Positions 1-7,909 of a stretch of 60,097 nt of DNA are shown here, one piece after another. Source of the DNA: Pseudomonas sp. BN102 (GTDB lineage Bacteria > Pseudomonadota > Gammaproteobacteria > Pseudomonadales > Pseudomonadaceae); contig NZ_SSON01000074.1 of NCBI RefSeq assembly GCF_029871245.1, positions 1 to 60,097 of the forward strand. Reading direction: 5' to 3'. Position 1 is the first letter of the stretch; every line of letters starts with the position of its first letter. The notes beneath the pieces were generated by a model. That model searched no databases. It was given only the letters and a program-made list of their open reading frames with translations, and had not been told where the DNA came from. Position numbers and translations under genes: made by a program.

Positions 1-133
1 GGCCGTCAGCGCAGCTGGCGAATATCGCGTCATACCACCGTCACTGCTCAATTTGCGCTTCCGGCCAGAAACGGGCATTCGCACTGCACCTTCCAGCTGA
101 TGCTGGTATCTCGGGTCTGAGAGCGATCGCTGT

Positions 134-706
134 ATGGAGAATTTCCTTTCGATCTGCGCCTTTCACTCACCATGCCCCCGCCCTAGCATCGACCACTCCG
201 TATTGGTCCATGCGATGAAAGAGATGCTCGGTGAAATCGACTTTTCAGGTTTGAAGGCACGTCGGCTGGAGCTGAATGACCTTCAGATGATTTGTGTCCA
301 TCGCGAAACCATGTTCCTCGAGGCCGGAGGCGTTCCAGCGGAGTTGCGGGTGATGACCGAGCACTTCCGGCCTTGGTTGCATCGGCGTCTGGTCGATGGC
401 CGCTACTACGGGTTTGCATTGATGGACGATGGACAGCCTGTGGCGGCGATAGGCCTCATGACTATCGACTGGCCTCCTCATCCGGCCCATCCGAACCTGG
501 ACCAGCGCGGCTATGTACTGAATGTTTTCGTCGAACCGGCCTATCGGCGCCGGGGCCTGGCTTCAGCCCTGATGAAATTGGCGGAAGCCGAGTTTGCGCA
601 GCGCGGATTGAGCTTTGCCGTGCTGCACGCGACTCAGGCCGGCCAGCCGGTGTATGAAGAATTGGGCTGGGCAGCCACCACGGAAATGGCCAAGGCGATC
701 GGCTGA
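134..706 (+). CDS. GNAT-family N-acetyltransferase
   Basis: Likely acyl-CoA-dependent N-acetyltransferase; the substrate cannot be told. The C-terminal half has the GNAT core: beta strand YVLNVFVEPAYRRRGLAS with the RRxGLA acetyl-CoA pyrophosphate loop, then a helix and the strand FAVLHATQAGQPVYEELGW typical of motif B. The protein is 190 aa from the first ATG, but an internal ATG at 215 (start MKEMLGE) would give 163 aa, nearer the usual GNAT size. Neither start has a strong ribosome site, so the N-terminus is uncertain. It stands alone, more than 240 bp from the next operon. Confidence 0.82.
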   Translation: MENFLSICAFHSPCPRPSIDHSVLVHAMKEMLGEIDFSGLKARRLELNDLQMICVHRETMFLEAGGVPAELRVMTEHFRPWLHRRLVDGRYYGFALMDDGQPVAAIGLMTIDWPPHPAHPNLDQRGYVLNVFVEPAYRRRGLASALMKLAEAEFAQRGLSFAVLHATQAGQPVYEELGWAATTEMAKAIG

Positions 707-816
707 CTTGCAGGGTCGCCTCAGTGCGTGCCGCTTTCAGGTCCTTGCGCTGACTGTTTGAAGCCAAGGTGCCCTCTTCTTCTCCGTTTTTCCGTCGTCC
801 TCATTTCCCCCCTACC

Positions 817-864
817 ACTAGTCGGAATCCCCGGAGCGGATTTTTGGGTCGAACTAGTCTGAAT
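817..864 (+). promoter_or_regulatory. Direct repeats ACTAGTC(G/T)GAAT upstream of the GMC operon
   Basis: Two near-identical 12-mers, ACTAGTCGGAAT (817-828) and ACTAGTCTGAAT (853-864), lie 36 bp apart, start to start, in the leader of the dehydrogenase operon. They look like tandem activator sites. A separate inverted repeat, GCGCCAGG (869-876) and CCTGGCGC (919-926), lies between them and the first start codon. No regulator is encoded beside the operon, so the cognate protein is unknown. Confidence 0.35.
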
Positions 865-948
865 TTTGGCGCCAGGGATTGCGCTGAAGTTACGAGCCCA
901 TGATGGGTTGCCTCGTCTCCTGGCGCTTTATTTGCTGAGGAGACGACA

Positions 949-2292
949 ATGAAAAAAAGCCCCCGACGCATGGCGAACTGGAGCTGTACCATCGCCAGTG
1001 TTCTCGCCCTGCCTGCAATAGCCGACACTCCCCCGCTGTCCCCGCAAATCCCTTTCGATGTCACGGTGGTCCCACCGGTCAGCCTGCAGAGTTTGCAGCA
1101 CGATTTCGATGTGCTGTCCTGGCAGACCTTCGTCGCCGTCAACTGGCCGGCCCTGGCCAACGGCAGCCCCGACACCGATGCGCAAATCGGCAAGCCGGAC
1201 GCGCCGACGGTGTGGGAGTCCTGGAAGGAGAGTTATCAGATCTTCCTGCCCAACGGCCAGGCACCGGCTGGCTGGAACCAGCCTTCACCACCACCGGCCG
1301 CCTGCCAGGGGCTGAAGAGCGGGCGCGTGCTGCGACAGGTGGGCAAGGTGCCGGATGTCCTGGACGAATTCATCCAGCCGTTCAAGACAGGCCCGCTGGT
1401 CGACCAGAGCGGCCGGTACGCGCGCAATGAAATCGTGGTGAACGAGTCGATGTTCGACGGCATCGTCGACAACGGCCTGTACAGCGTCGAAGGCCAGCAG
1501 AAGTTCTTCGCCAACGCCCAGAACCGGGTGGCCTTCAGCTGTGGCTCGAACCAGACCCAGCAAGTCGGCTCGGTGATGGTCAAGGCATCCTGGAAGCTGC
1601 TGGACGGCAACGACCCGCAGGACCAGTTCCATACCGTCGATGCGCTGGTCTATACGCCGGGTAACGACGACCCGGACAAGGGGCCGATCATTCCCGAGTC
1701 GTGCACCTCGGCCAAGGTCGGGCTGGTCGGCCTGCACATCGTGCACAAGACCGCCGATGCGCCGCAGTGGGTATGGTCGACCTTCGAGCACGTGCGCAAC
1801 GTACCGGAGAAGACCACGCCGGTGAATGAGCGCAAGGGGCCGTACCTCTTCTACGACCCCCATGCCACTGGCCGGCCCGTCAATGAGCCGCCGCCGCGGC
1901 CGTGGAATCCATCGGTCGAGACCACGCCGTCGCAGATCGTGCGGGAAATTCCCATCGACACCGCGACCCAGCAACTCAACGCGCAATTCCAGGCCGCACT
2001 GAAAGGCACGGTATGGGCCAACTATCAGCTGGTCAGCACCCAGTGGCCGACCAACCCGGCGAACGACTGCCAGGTGCCGTCGCCAACCAACCCGCTGGGC
2101 ACGCCGGCTCCCACCTTCCTCGCAAACACCACGCTGGAAACCTACATCCAGGGCACCACCCCGCAAGCCTCGTCGAGCTGCATGGAGTGCCACAACAACG
2201 CCTCAACCAAGGTGACGCAGTCACCCCGCACCAGTTTCGCGGACTTCACCTACCTGCTCGAACGCGCCCAGTCCACCAGCGTCAAGGAGTGA
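949..2292 (+). CDS. Exported CxxCH (c-type heme motif) protein, first gene of the GMC operon
   Basis: Probably the electron-accepting partner of the flavoprotein two genes downstream. The 447-aa protein begins with a basic n-region and hydrophobic segment ending in AIA-D, a plausible signal-peptidase site. The n-region holds a twin arginine (SPRRMAN) but lacks the rest of a good Tat motif. A large domain with FDVLSWQTFVAVNWP near the N-terminus is followed by one heme-c motif, CMECH (C411, C414, H415), only 33 residues from the end. No obvious distal Met ligand follows it. The start is supported by GAGGAG-like spacing (ctgaggagacgaca-ATG). The next gene begins 4 bp after the stop. The family is familiar as a cytochrome-c-like protein next to GMC enzymes; its function is inferred from context. 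Confidence 0.75.
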   Translation: MKKSPRRMANWSCTIASVLALPAIADTPPLSPQIPFDVTVVPPVSLQSLQHDFDVLSWQTFVAVNWPALANGSPDTDAQIGKPDAPTVWESWKESYQIFLPNGQAPAGWNQPSPPPAACQGLKSGRVLRQVGKVPDVLDEFIQPFKTGPLVDQSGRYARNEIVVNESMFDGIVDNGLYSVEGQQKFFANAQNRVAFSCGSNQTQQVGSVMVKASWKLLDGNDPQDQFHTVDALVYTPGNDDPDKGPIIPESCTSAKVGLVGLHIVHKTADAPQWVWSTFEHVRNVPEKTTPVNERKGPYLFYDPHATGRPVNEPPPRPWNPSVETTPSQIVREIPIDTATQQLNAQFQAALKGTVWANYQLVSTQWPTNPANDCQVPSPTNPLGTPAPTFLANTTLETYIQGTTPQASSSCMECHNNASTKVTQSPRTSFADFTYLLERAQSTSVKE

Positions 2293-2296
2293 TGCC

Positions 2297-2794
2297 ATGA
2301 GCGATCAGAACCTGCAGAACTTCGTCAACTTGTCCTCGGCCCTCACAGGTCTGGCGTCGAGCAAGCTCGCCCCGTCCATCGACCCGATCAATCTACCGCC
2401 CCTGTTCTTCGATACCGCCCAGCAAGGCCTGGGCGCAGCGGTGCTGAGCAGCCTGTTGGAGCAGTACGCCACCCTCAAGGGCGAAGGCAAGACCCCGGAC
2501 CAGATCGCCGCCACCGTGTTGGCCGACCCGAATAGCCAGACCGCCCAGGGCGCCCGTTCGATCATGAAGCTCTGGCTACTGGGCATCTGGTACCAGCCGT
2601 ACGACCAGGGTGCCCAGCACAAGGGGGACCAACAGGTGGTCTCCGACCAGGCCTACAAGGAAAGCTGGGCATGGCGCATCGCCCAGGCGCATCCCATGGG
2701 CTACAGCGAATTCCACTTCGGTTACTGGGCCGAGCAACCACCGAGCCTGGAAGACTTTACCGGTGTGCCCGCCAATGGAGGCCCCAGCGTATGA
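2297..2794 (+). CDS. Small subunit of FAD-dependent sugar/polyol dehydrogenase (FAD-SLDH type)
   Basis: This 165-aa protein resembles the small subunits of sorbitol, gluconate and glucose FAD dehydrogenases: an N-terminal NFVNLSSALTGL helix, then ARSIMKLWLLGIWYQP, then an AYKESWAWRIAQAHPMGYSEFHFGYWAEQP tail. In known complexes this subunit binds and stabilises the flavoprotein and carries the Tat signal for both. Here the N-terminus (MSDQNLQNF) has no signal peptide at all. AAGGAG lies at the end of the upstream gene. The stop overlaps the next start in an ATGA, which implies coupled translation and a 1:1 complex. Confidence 0.75.
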   Translation: MSDQNLQNFVNLSSALTGLASSKLAPSIDPINLPPLFFDTAQQGLGAAVLSSLLEQYATLKGEGKTPDQIAATVLADPNSQTAQGARSIMKLWLLGIWYQPYDQGAQHKGDQQVVSDQAYKESWAWRIAQAHPMGYSEFHFGYWAEQPPSLEDFTGVPANGGPSV

Positions 2795-5013
2795 ACACTG
2801 AACAAGCGGATGTGATAGTGGTCGGGGGTGGCATGTCCGGCAGCGTCATGGCCTACCAGTTGGGCCTGGCCGGATTGAAGGTGCTGGTGCTGGAGTCCGG
2901 TCCGGCGATTCCACCCAATCGCAGCGAATACCTGGAGCGCTTCTATACCGCGATCCTCAAGGCTCCGGAGGCGCCCTACCCGCCGAGCGAAATGACGCAG
3001 GACCCGGCGCAGCAGAATGCACCGCGCGCCACCATCGCGGACTTGATCAACGGTTGGCAGGACCCGCAGAAGAGCTACCTGGTGCAGAAGGGGCCGCTGT
3101 CCTTCAGCAGCACCTACGAGCGTCTCGGCGGCGGCACCATGTGGCACTGGATGGGCACCTCCCTGCGCCTGCTGCCTAACGATTTCCGCATGAAGACGGC
3201 TTACGGTGTGGGCGTCGACTGGCCGCTCAGCTATGACGACCTGCAAACCGCCTATTGCCGTGCCGAAGCGGAAATCGGCGTATCCGCCGATGTCGCCGCG
3301 CAGAGCTACCTGGGTTTGACCTACCCGCCTAACTACCAGTACCCGATGCATGGTATTCCGCCCTCGCTGGTGGACCAGGGGCTGGCCGCCGCGGTGGACG
3401 GCAAATCGTTCCAGAACCTGCCGCTGCTGGTCAGCCCGACACCGGCCGGGCGCAACTCGCAGAACGACAACGGCCGGCGGGTCTGCGCCGGCAACACCAG
3501 CTGCACACCGATCTGTCCGATCCAGGCCAAGTACGATGCCACGGTGACCATGAACAAGGCGCTGGACACCGGCAACGTGCGCATCCTCTATCAGAGCGTG
3601 GCCAGCCGGGTGCAAGTGGGCGGTGATGGCCAGGTCAGCGGCATCGAGTTCATCCAGTACGCCACCGGTGACGGTCCGGCGATCGGCACTGGCGTGGCCC
3701 AGGGCAAGCGCTATGTGATCGCCGCCCATGCCATCGAAACGCCCAAGCTGCTGCTCAACTCGGTTTCGCCGCAGTACCCGAAGGGCGTTGCCAACAGCAG
3801 CGGCCAAGTCGGGTGCAGCCTGGCCGACCACCCCGTGTACCTGGCCTGGGGACTGATGCCGGAGGGCAAGCCGCTGTTCCCCTATCGCGGGCCGCTGTCC
3901 ACTTCGGGGATCGAGAGCCTGCGCGACGGCGAGTTTCGCCAGCAACGCGCGGCCTGGCGCATTGAGATCGGCAACGAGGGTTGGAACTGGTCGGAGAACG
4001 ATCCCTACACCACCGTCTGCGATTACATCGACGGTACCAATAACGGCGGCACCAACCCGCTGCCGTCGCAACAGGGCCAGCCTTCCCAGGCATTGTTCGG
4101 TTCAGCGCTGGTGCAGAAGCTCAATAGCATCCTCACCCGCCAGTTCCGCATGGGCTTCCTGGTGGAGCAGGTGGAGGAGAACCCTGAGCAGGCGTTGTGC
4201 CGGGTGGTGCCGTCGCAGCAGTACAAGGACCATCTCGGCATCCCGCGGCCGGAAATCCATTACGACTTTTCCGACTACACCAAGGAGGGCTTCAAGCAGG
4301 CGCGCAACGCTGCGACGCAGATCATCACCGAGCTGCTCGGCGCGGAGGAACTGACCAATCTCAACCCATCCGTGGAGAACTCGCCGCCCGGTGTCTTCAG
4401 CTACCAGGGCAATACCTATGCCTATGAAGGCGCCGGCCACCTGATGGGCACCTACCGCATGGGTGACGATCCGAAGACCTCGGTGGTCGACAAGGACCAG
4501 CGCAGTTGGGATCACAGCAACCTGTTCCTGGTAGGCGATGGCGTGTTCCCCAGCACCGGCACCGCCAACCCGACTCTGACTATCACCGCCCTGGCCTTCC
4601 AGGCCGCGGACACGGTGGCCAGCGATTTGTTGGCGCATACCGTGCAGGTGCAGGCCAATCAGGCCTGGCAAGGCACCGGGGTGCAGGTCAATGGGCAGAA
4701 CTGGCAGCTGGCGGTGTGCCGCAGCGGGCTGTGGACCGCCAACCCGGCCACCGGCATGGTCGGCGGCGGCGGTCATGCGGGGCTGATCGCCAAGCCCGGT
4801 TACACCCTGCCTGGGGCCAATGAAGGTGCCCTGATCGGCCGTATTGGCAGCAACGGCGCACCTTTCCTGATCGGTGCCCAGGGGCAGTTGCCACGCGGCC
4901 AGAAAGGCGAGCTGCAGCTGTGCATCAACGATGATCTGGATGGCCGCTACGGCCTCGGCCTGCGCGACAACCAGGGCAGCCTGAACGTGGAGGTGCGCTT
5001 CGGCTCGTTATAG
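2791..5013 (+). CDS. GMC-family FAD dehydrogenase with C-terminal LecA-like lectin domain
   Basis: Catalytic subunit of a predicted sugar, polyol or alcohol dehydrogenase. Of 740 aa, residues 1-610 are GMC: the Rossmann motif GGGMSG (12-17), the active-site region AGHLMGTYRMG with H550, and TANPTLTITAL with N593, the usual His-Asn pair. Cysteines 232, 238 and 242 (CAGNTSCTPIC) match where FAD glucose dehydrogenases hold a 3Fe-4S cluster. Residues about 618-740 are not part of GMC enzymes. They align by eye with PA-IL/LecA: AWQGT at the start, GALIGRIGSNG against LecA GALVMKIGNSG, and INDD...YG...DNQGSLNVEV against YNDV...YGNNSGSFSVNI, which includes the calcium/galactose loop. No signal peptide is present. 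An upstream in-frame ATG at 2671 overlaps the previous gene and is unlikely. Confidence 0.85.
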   Translation: MNTEQADVIVVGGGMSGSVMAYQLGLAGLKVLVLESGPAIPPNRSEYLERFYTAILKAPEAPYPPSEMTQDPAQQNAPRATIADLINGWQDPQKSYLVQKGPLSFSSTYERLGGGTMWHWMGTSLRLLPNDFRMKTAYGVGVDWPLSYDDLQTAYCRAEAEIGVSADVAAQSYLGLTYPPNYQYPMHGIPPSLVDQGLAAAVDGKSFQNLPLLVSPTPAGRNSQNDNGRRVCAGNTSCTPICPIQAKYDATVTMNKALDTGNVRILYQSVASRVQVGGDGQVSGIEFIQYATGDGPAIGTGVAQGKRYVIAAHAIETPKLLLNSVSPQYPKGVANSSGQVGCSLADHPVYLAWGLMPEGKPLFPYRGPLSTSGIESLRDGEFRQQRAAWRIEIGNEGWNWSENDPYTTVCDYIDGTNNGGTNPLPSQQGQPSQALFGSALVQKLNSILTRQFRMGFLVEQVEENPEQALCRVVPSQQYKDHLGIPRPEIHYDFSDYTKEGFKQARNAATQIITELLGAEELTNLNPSVENSPPGVFSYQGNTYAYEGAGHLMGTYRMGDDPKTSVVDKDQRSWDHSNLFLVGDGVFPSTGTANPTLTITALAFQAADTVASDLLAHTVQVQANQAWQGTGVQVNGQNWQLAVCRSGLWTANPATGMVGGGGHAGLIAKPGYTLPGANEGALIGRIGSNGAPFLIGAQGQLPRGQKGELQLCINDDLDGRYGLGLRDNQGSLNVEVRFGSL

Positions 5014-5030
5014 AACCTGCCTTCGCTCTT

Positions 5031-5078
5031 GTGGGAGCGGACCTGTACGCGCTTGTCGCGGTCAGGGGCCGCTCCCAC
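5031..5078. repeat. REP-like palindrome GTGGGAGCGG...CCGCTCCCAC
   Basis: Ten-base perfect arms, GTGGGAGCGG and CCGCTCCCAC, enclose a 28-base centre containing GCGCTTGTCGCG. This is the form of a classical Pseudomonas repetitive extragenic palindrome. It sits 18 bp after the GMC stop and may end or stabilise that transcript. Confidence 0.65.
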
Positions 5079-5276
5079 CCGAGTCCAAGGGAACAGATTC
5101 ATCTTCCGAGCTCGCAGGAGCTCGGAGTTCTCATCCAGAGCGATCTGGACTCGCCCTCCCCCCCTGCATAGGCACGTCCACCCGCGGCTCCACCAACCCC
5201 AATCGCCACTGCAGATCAAGGATGGCCTGATGGAAGCGCCGAAGCTTCCCGGCCCCGGCGTGAAACTCGACATGGC

Positions 5277-5314
5277 CGAGGTCGAGAAGGCTCACCTCTT
5301 CTCGACCTCGGCTC
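5277..5314. terminator. Perfect 15-bp stem-loop between convergent genes
   Basis: GCCGAGGTCGAGAAG and its exact complement CTTCTCGACCTCGGC are separated by eight bases. There is no T-run on either strand. The convergent setting suggests transcript ending or 3'-end protection for the BCCT gene. Confidence 0.45.
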
Positions 5315-5358
5315 GTGCGGTGCCGCCGCCGCGATGCAATACCTCCCGGGCTGGACCG

Positions 5359-6924
5359 CTAATCCAAAGCGGCACGCCCTGGATCGCGGAGGGCGGCAAG
5401 CGAGTCATGCGCCACGCCGACCTGCCGCTCATTGAGCAGCGCCTTCCACAGCGACACGCACAACCCCACCATCACCGCCAGGAACGGCGCGGCGAAGATG
5501 ATGGCTGCGGTCTGCAGCGCAGCCAGGCCGCCCATCACCAGCAGCACCGAGGCCGCCGCGCTGGTCAGCGTGCCCCATAGCACCACCAGCCAGCTCGGCG
5601 GCACCAGGCTACCGCGGGCACACAACATGCCCATGACGATGGAGCCCGCGTCGGCTCCCGAGATGAAGAACACGCCGACCAGCACAACAGCCGCAAACGA
5701 GGTCAGCGCCGCGGCGGGATACTGAGACAACAGCGTGAAGAGGGCCACTGCCGGTCCCTGGTCATTCACTGCCGCGGCTATGCCGCCAGCGCCTGCCAGC
5801 TCCGAGTACAGGGCCGCGCCGCCCATGATCGCGAACCACACCATCGTCACCCCACTGGGAATGAAGATGACGCCGACGACGAACTCACGAATGGTGCGGC
5901 CGCGCGAGATTCGCGCGATGAAGGTACCCACGAAGGGCGCCCAGGAAATCCACCAGGCCCAGTAGAAGATGGTCCAGCCAGCGAGCCACTTGCCATCGCT
6001 GAAGGCCGCCGTGCGAAACGACATCGGTACCAGCTCGCGGAGGTATTCGCCTATCGATGCGACCAGCGTGTTCATGATGAATACGCTGGGACCTACCGCC
6101 GCCAGGAACAGCAGCAACAGCACCGCGACCACCATGTTGAGGTTGCTCAGGAACTGCACCCCCTTGCCCACGCCGGACACCGCGGAGAGGATGAAGAGCA
6201 CCGTCATCACCGCGATGATCGTCAGCGCGATGCCATTCGATTCGCCGGTGTGCCAGAGGTAGTTCAGGCCGCTGTTGATCTGCTGCGCGCCCAGGCCGAG
6301 CGAGGTGGCGGTGCCGAAAAGGGTGGCCAGAACCGCCAGCACGTCGATCGACTTGCCCAACGGTCCGCGCACACCCGCCTCACCGATCAGGGGCGTAAAG
6401 GCGCTGGAGATCAGGTTTGGCAGTCCCTTGCGGAACGAGAAATAAGCCATCACCAGACCGACGATGGCGTAGATCGCCCAGGGGTGGAACGCCCAATGGA
6501 AGTAGGCGTAGCCCATTGCCACCTTGGCTGCTTCCCGGGAGTTCGGCTGCGCCAGGTCGTTGGGCAGCGTCGAAAAATGTGTGATCGGCTCGGCCACACC
6601 CCAGAACATGAGGCCGATTCCCATGCCGACGCTGAACATCATCGCGATCCACGACGAGGTGCTGAACTCGGGTTGTTCGTCGTCCCTGCCCAGTCTGATT
6701 CGGCCGAAGCGACTGAAAGCCAGGAACAGCGCGAAGCCCAGGAAGAACGCCGTGGAGATGACGAAGCTCCAGCCGAACCAGTCGATGATGGTGTTCAGCA
6801 GCGCCTGCGACGCCGTCGCCATGGCCGTGGGCGCGAGTGCCCCCCAGGTGACCAACGAGGCCGAAATCGCGGCAGCCCCCCAGAAAACGACCTTGTCGAC
6901 GGGTGATCCCGGTGTCTTATGCAT
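5359..6924 (-). CDS. BCCT-family transporter (betaine/choline/carnitine type)
   Basis: Inner-membrane secondary transporter for a quaternary ammonium compound, probably an osmoprotectant. The 521-aa product has about 12 hydrophobic segments. It shows the BCCT glycine motif FSVGMGIGLMFWGVAEP and the signature FYWAWWISWAPFVGTFIARISRGRTIREF (shown here only as landmarks). The start MHKTPGSP at 6924 is chosen because GAGGAGG lies just upstream; a TTG 12 bp earlier is inside that site. The substrate cannot be read from the sequence. No choline or betaine catabolic gene lies nearby. The C-terminus is short, without a long osmosensing tail. Confidence 0.9.
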   Translation of the reverse strand: MHKTPGSPVDKVVFWGAAAISASLVTWGALAPTAMATASQALLNTIIDWFGWSFVISTAFFLGFALFLAFSRFGRIRLGRDDEQPEFSTSSWIAMMFSVGMGIGLMFWGVAEPITHFSTLPNDLAQPNSREAAKVAMGYAYFHWAFHPWAIYAIVGLVMAYFSFRKGLPNLISSAFTPLIGEAGVRGPLGKSIDVLAVLATLFGTATSLGLGAQQINSGLNYLWHTGESNGIALTIIAVMTVLFILSAVSGVGKGVQFLSNLNMVVAVLLLLFLAAVGPSVFIMNTLVASIGEYLRELVPMSFRTAAFSDGKWLAGWTIFYWAWWISWAPFVGTFIARISRGRTIREFVVGVIFIPSGVTMVWFAIMGGAALYSELAGAGGIAAAVNDQGPAVALFTLLSQYPAAALTSFAAVVLVGVFFISGADAGSIVMGMLCARGSLVPPSWLVVLWGTLTSAAASVLLVMGGLAALQTAAIIFAAPFLAVMVGLCVSLWKALLNERQVGVAHDSLAALRDPGRAALD

Positions 6925-7429
6925 AGGCCTCCTCAAGCTTTGAATGCCTTTCTTCTTGTAAGGTGTTGAACCTGCCGTGGCGGGCGATATTCATTGCCCC
7001 TCAATGGTCGCGCGACAGGTGGACTGCGACTTGCGCATGGACGATGCCCGCAGATCCAATTGCGACAGGGCTTCTGCCTGACCGTTCGTTTCCTGGCTCG
7101 GGAAGTAGCCAACGACCGCACACGCTCAACCATGGCCAGTGGCGCATCAAGCACCTGATCGAGTGCCTGGATGCGACGCTGCGCACGAGCGATTTCGATG
7201 ATTTCTATCAGCTTGTCGAAATTCCCGGCAGGCCGCAGCTCTTCGTGACCTGGGTGGATGGCGCCGGGTGTGGGAGCGCTGGTGGGACAGAGGCAAGCGA
7301 AATGAAGCGCTTGAAATTGGGGGACAGACCCCGCTCTGTTTGTCCTGATGCCTGGGCAATGCGGGTATTTGTTGAAATTGGGGTCTGTCCCTTTACTAGC
7401 CGGCCAGACATCCTGCAACGACGCGCAGA
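6925..7429. other. Gene-poor gap with paired GGGGACAGACCCC-type repeats
   Basis: About 500 bp with open frames on both strands (for example 6963-7433 plus, 6933-7418 minus) but no recognisable product, no good ribosome site and mixed codon use. Near its end TTGAAATTGGGG occurs twice, at 7310 and 7371. One copy leads into GGACAGACCCC and the other into TCTGTCCC, so they form an inverted pair. This looks like worn repeat or mobile-element debris plus the BCCT promoter region. Confidence 0.4.
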
Positions 7430-7909
7430 TTAGTCGTTAGCCGGTTGCACCTGACCACGGATGACCCCGCCTGGATGTTCGACGGAGTGCACGTTGACAT
7501 AGACATTGCCGGCGCGGATCGAGGCTATCAGATCCGCGAGGGTCACCCCGCACGTCGGATCGGAAATGCTCGTGTCCGTCAGAGTGGCGTTAGAAATCCA
7601 CTTGCCATCGACGTCGTAACCAGCAGCGTTGTCGCCAGCGATGAAGGCGACTATCGGTCCGTTGACACCGACAGGAGCGCAATGCAGGTGGGCCTGCCTG
7701 ATGCGAACGCCGTCGATTACCGACAGCCTGATCTCGGCTGTAGCCAGTTCCATGTTGAATTCAAGCCTGAAGCTGCCCGCCGTGTCGGTCACGACTGGCG
7801 GGACCTCCTGGTCACCAGACAGCTTGGCTTTGAACGTTTCGTCGGCCCAAGCGGGCGGAGTGATAGCCAATAGTGCGGTCATTAGGACAGTCTGGAATTT
7901 GGGGATCAT
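7430..7909 (-). CDS. Exported CHRD-domain protein
   Basis: Secreted or periplasmic protein of unknown function, 159 aa. A signal peptide (MIPKFQTVLMTALLAITPPAWA-DE) precedes one CHRD domain: FKAKLSGDQEVPPVVTDTAG at the start, a middle IRQAHLHCAPVGVNGPIVAFI and an end VYVNVHSVEHPGGVIRGQV. CHRD domains occur in chordin and in many bacterial secreted proteins; no enzymatic role is established. The start at 7909 is preferred because GGGAGG lies eight bases upstream; an ATG six bases earlier is too close to that site. It appears to be monocistronic. Confidence 0.85.
   Translation of the reverse strand: MIPKFQTVLMTALLAITPPAWADETFKAKLSGDQEVPPVVTDTAGSFRLEFNMELATAEIRLSVIDGVRIRQAHLHCAPVGVNGPIVAFIAGDNAAGYDVDGKWISNATLTDTSISDPTCGVTLADLIASIRAGNVYVNVHSVEHPGGVIRGQVQPAND

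Larger units (their letters stand above)
5014..5358. other. Gene-free gap between convergent GMC operon and BCCT gene
   Basis: No credible gene. It holds a REP-like element (5031-5078) and a long perfect inverted repeat (5277-5314), described separately. Confidence 0.6.

Noticed and set aside
1-133. Search for a gene end at the left edge
   Set aside because: No frame has enough content to call; left unannotated.
2671-2790. An upstream start for the GMC protein
   Set aside because: It lies inside the small-subunit gene and adds no signal or domain; the ATGA overlap start is standard.
6933-7433. Two overlapping open frames of about 160 codons on opposite strands
   Set aside because: Neither has a ribosome site or a recognisable domain, and both run into repeat sequence.
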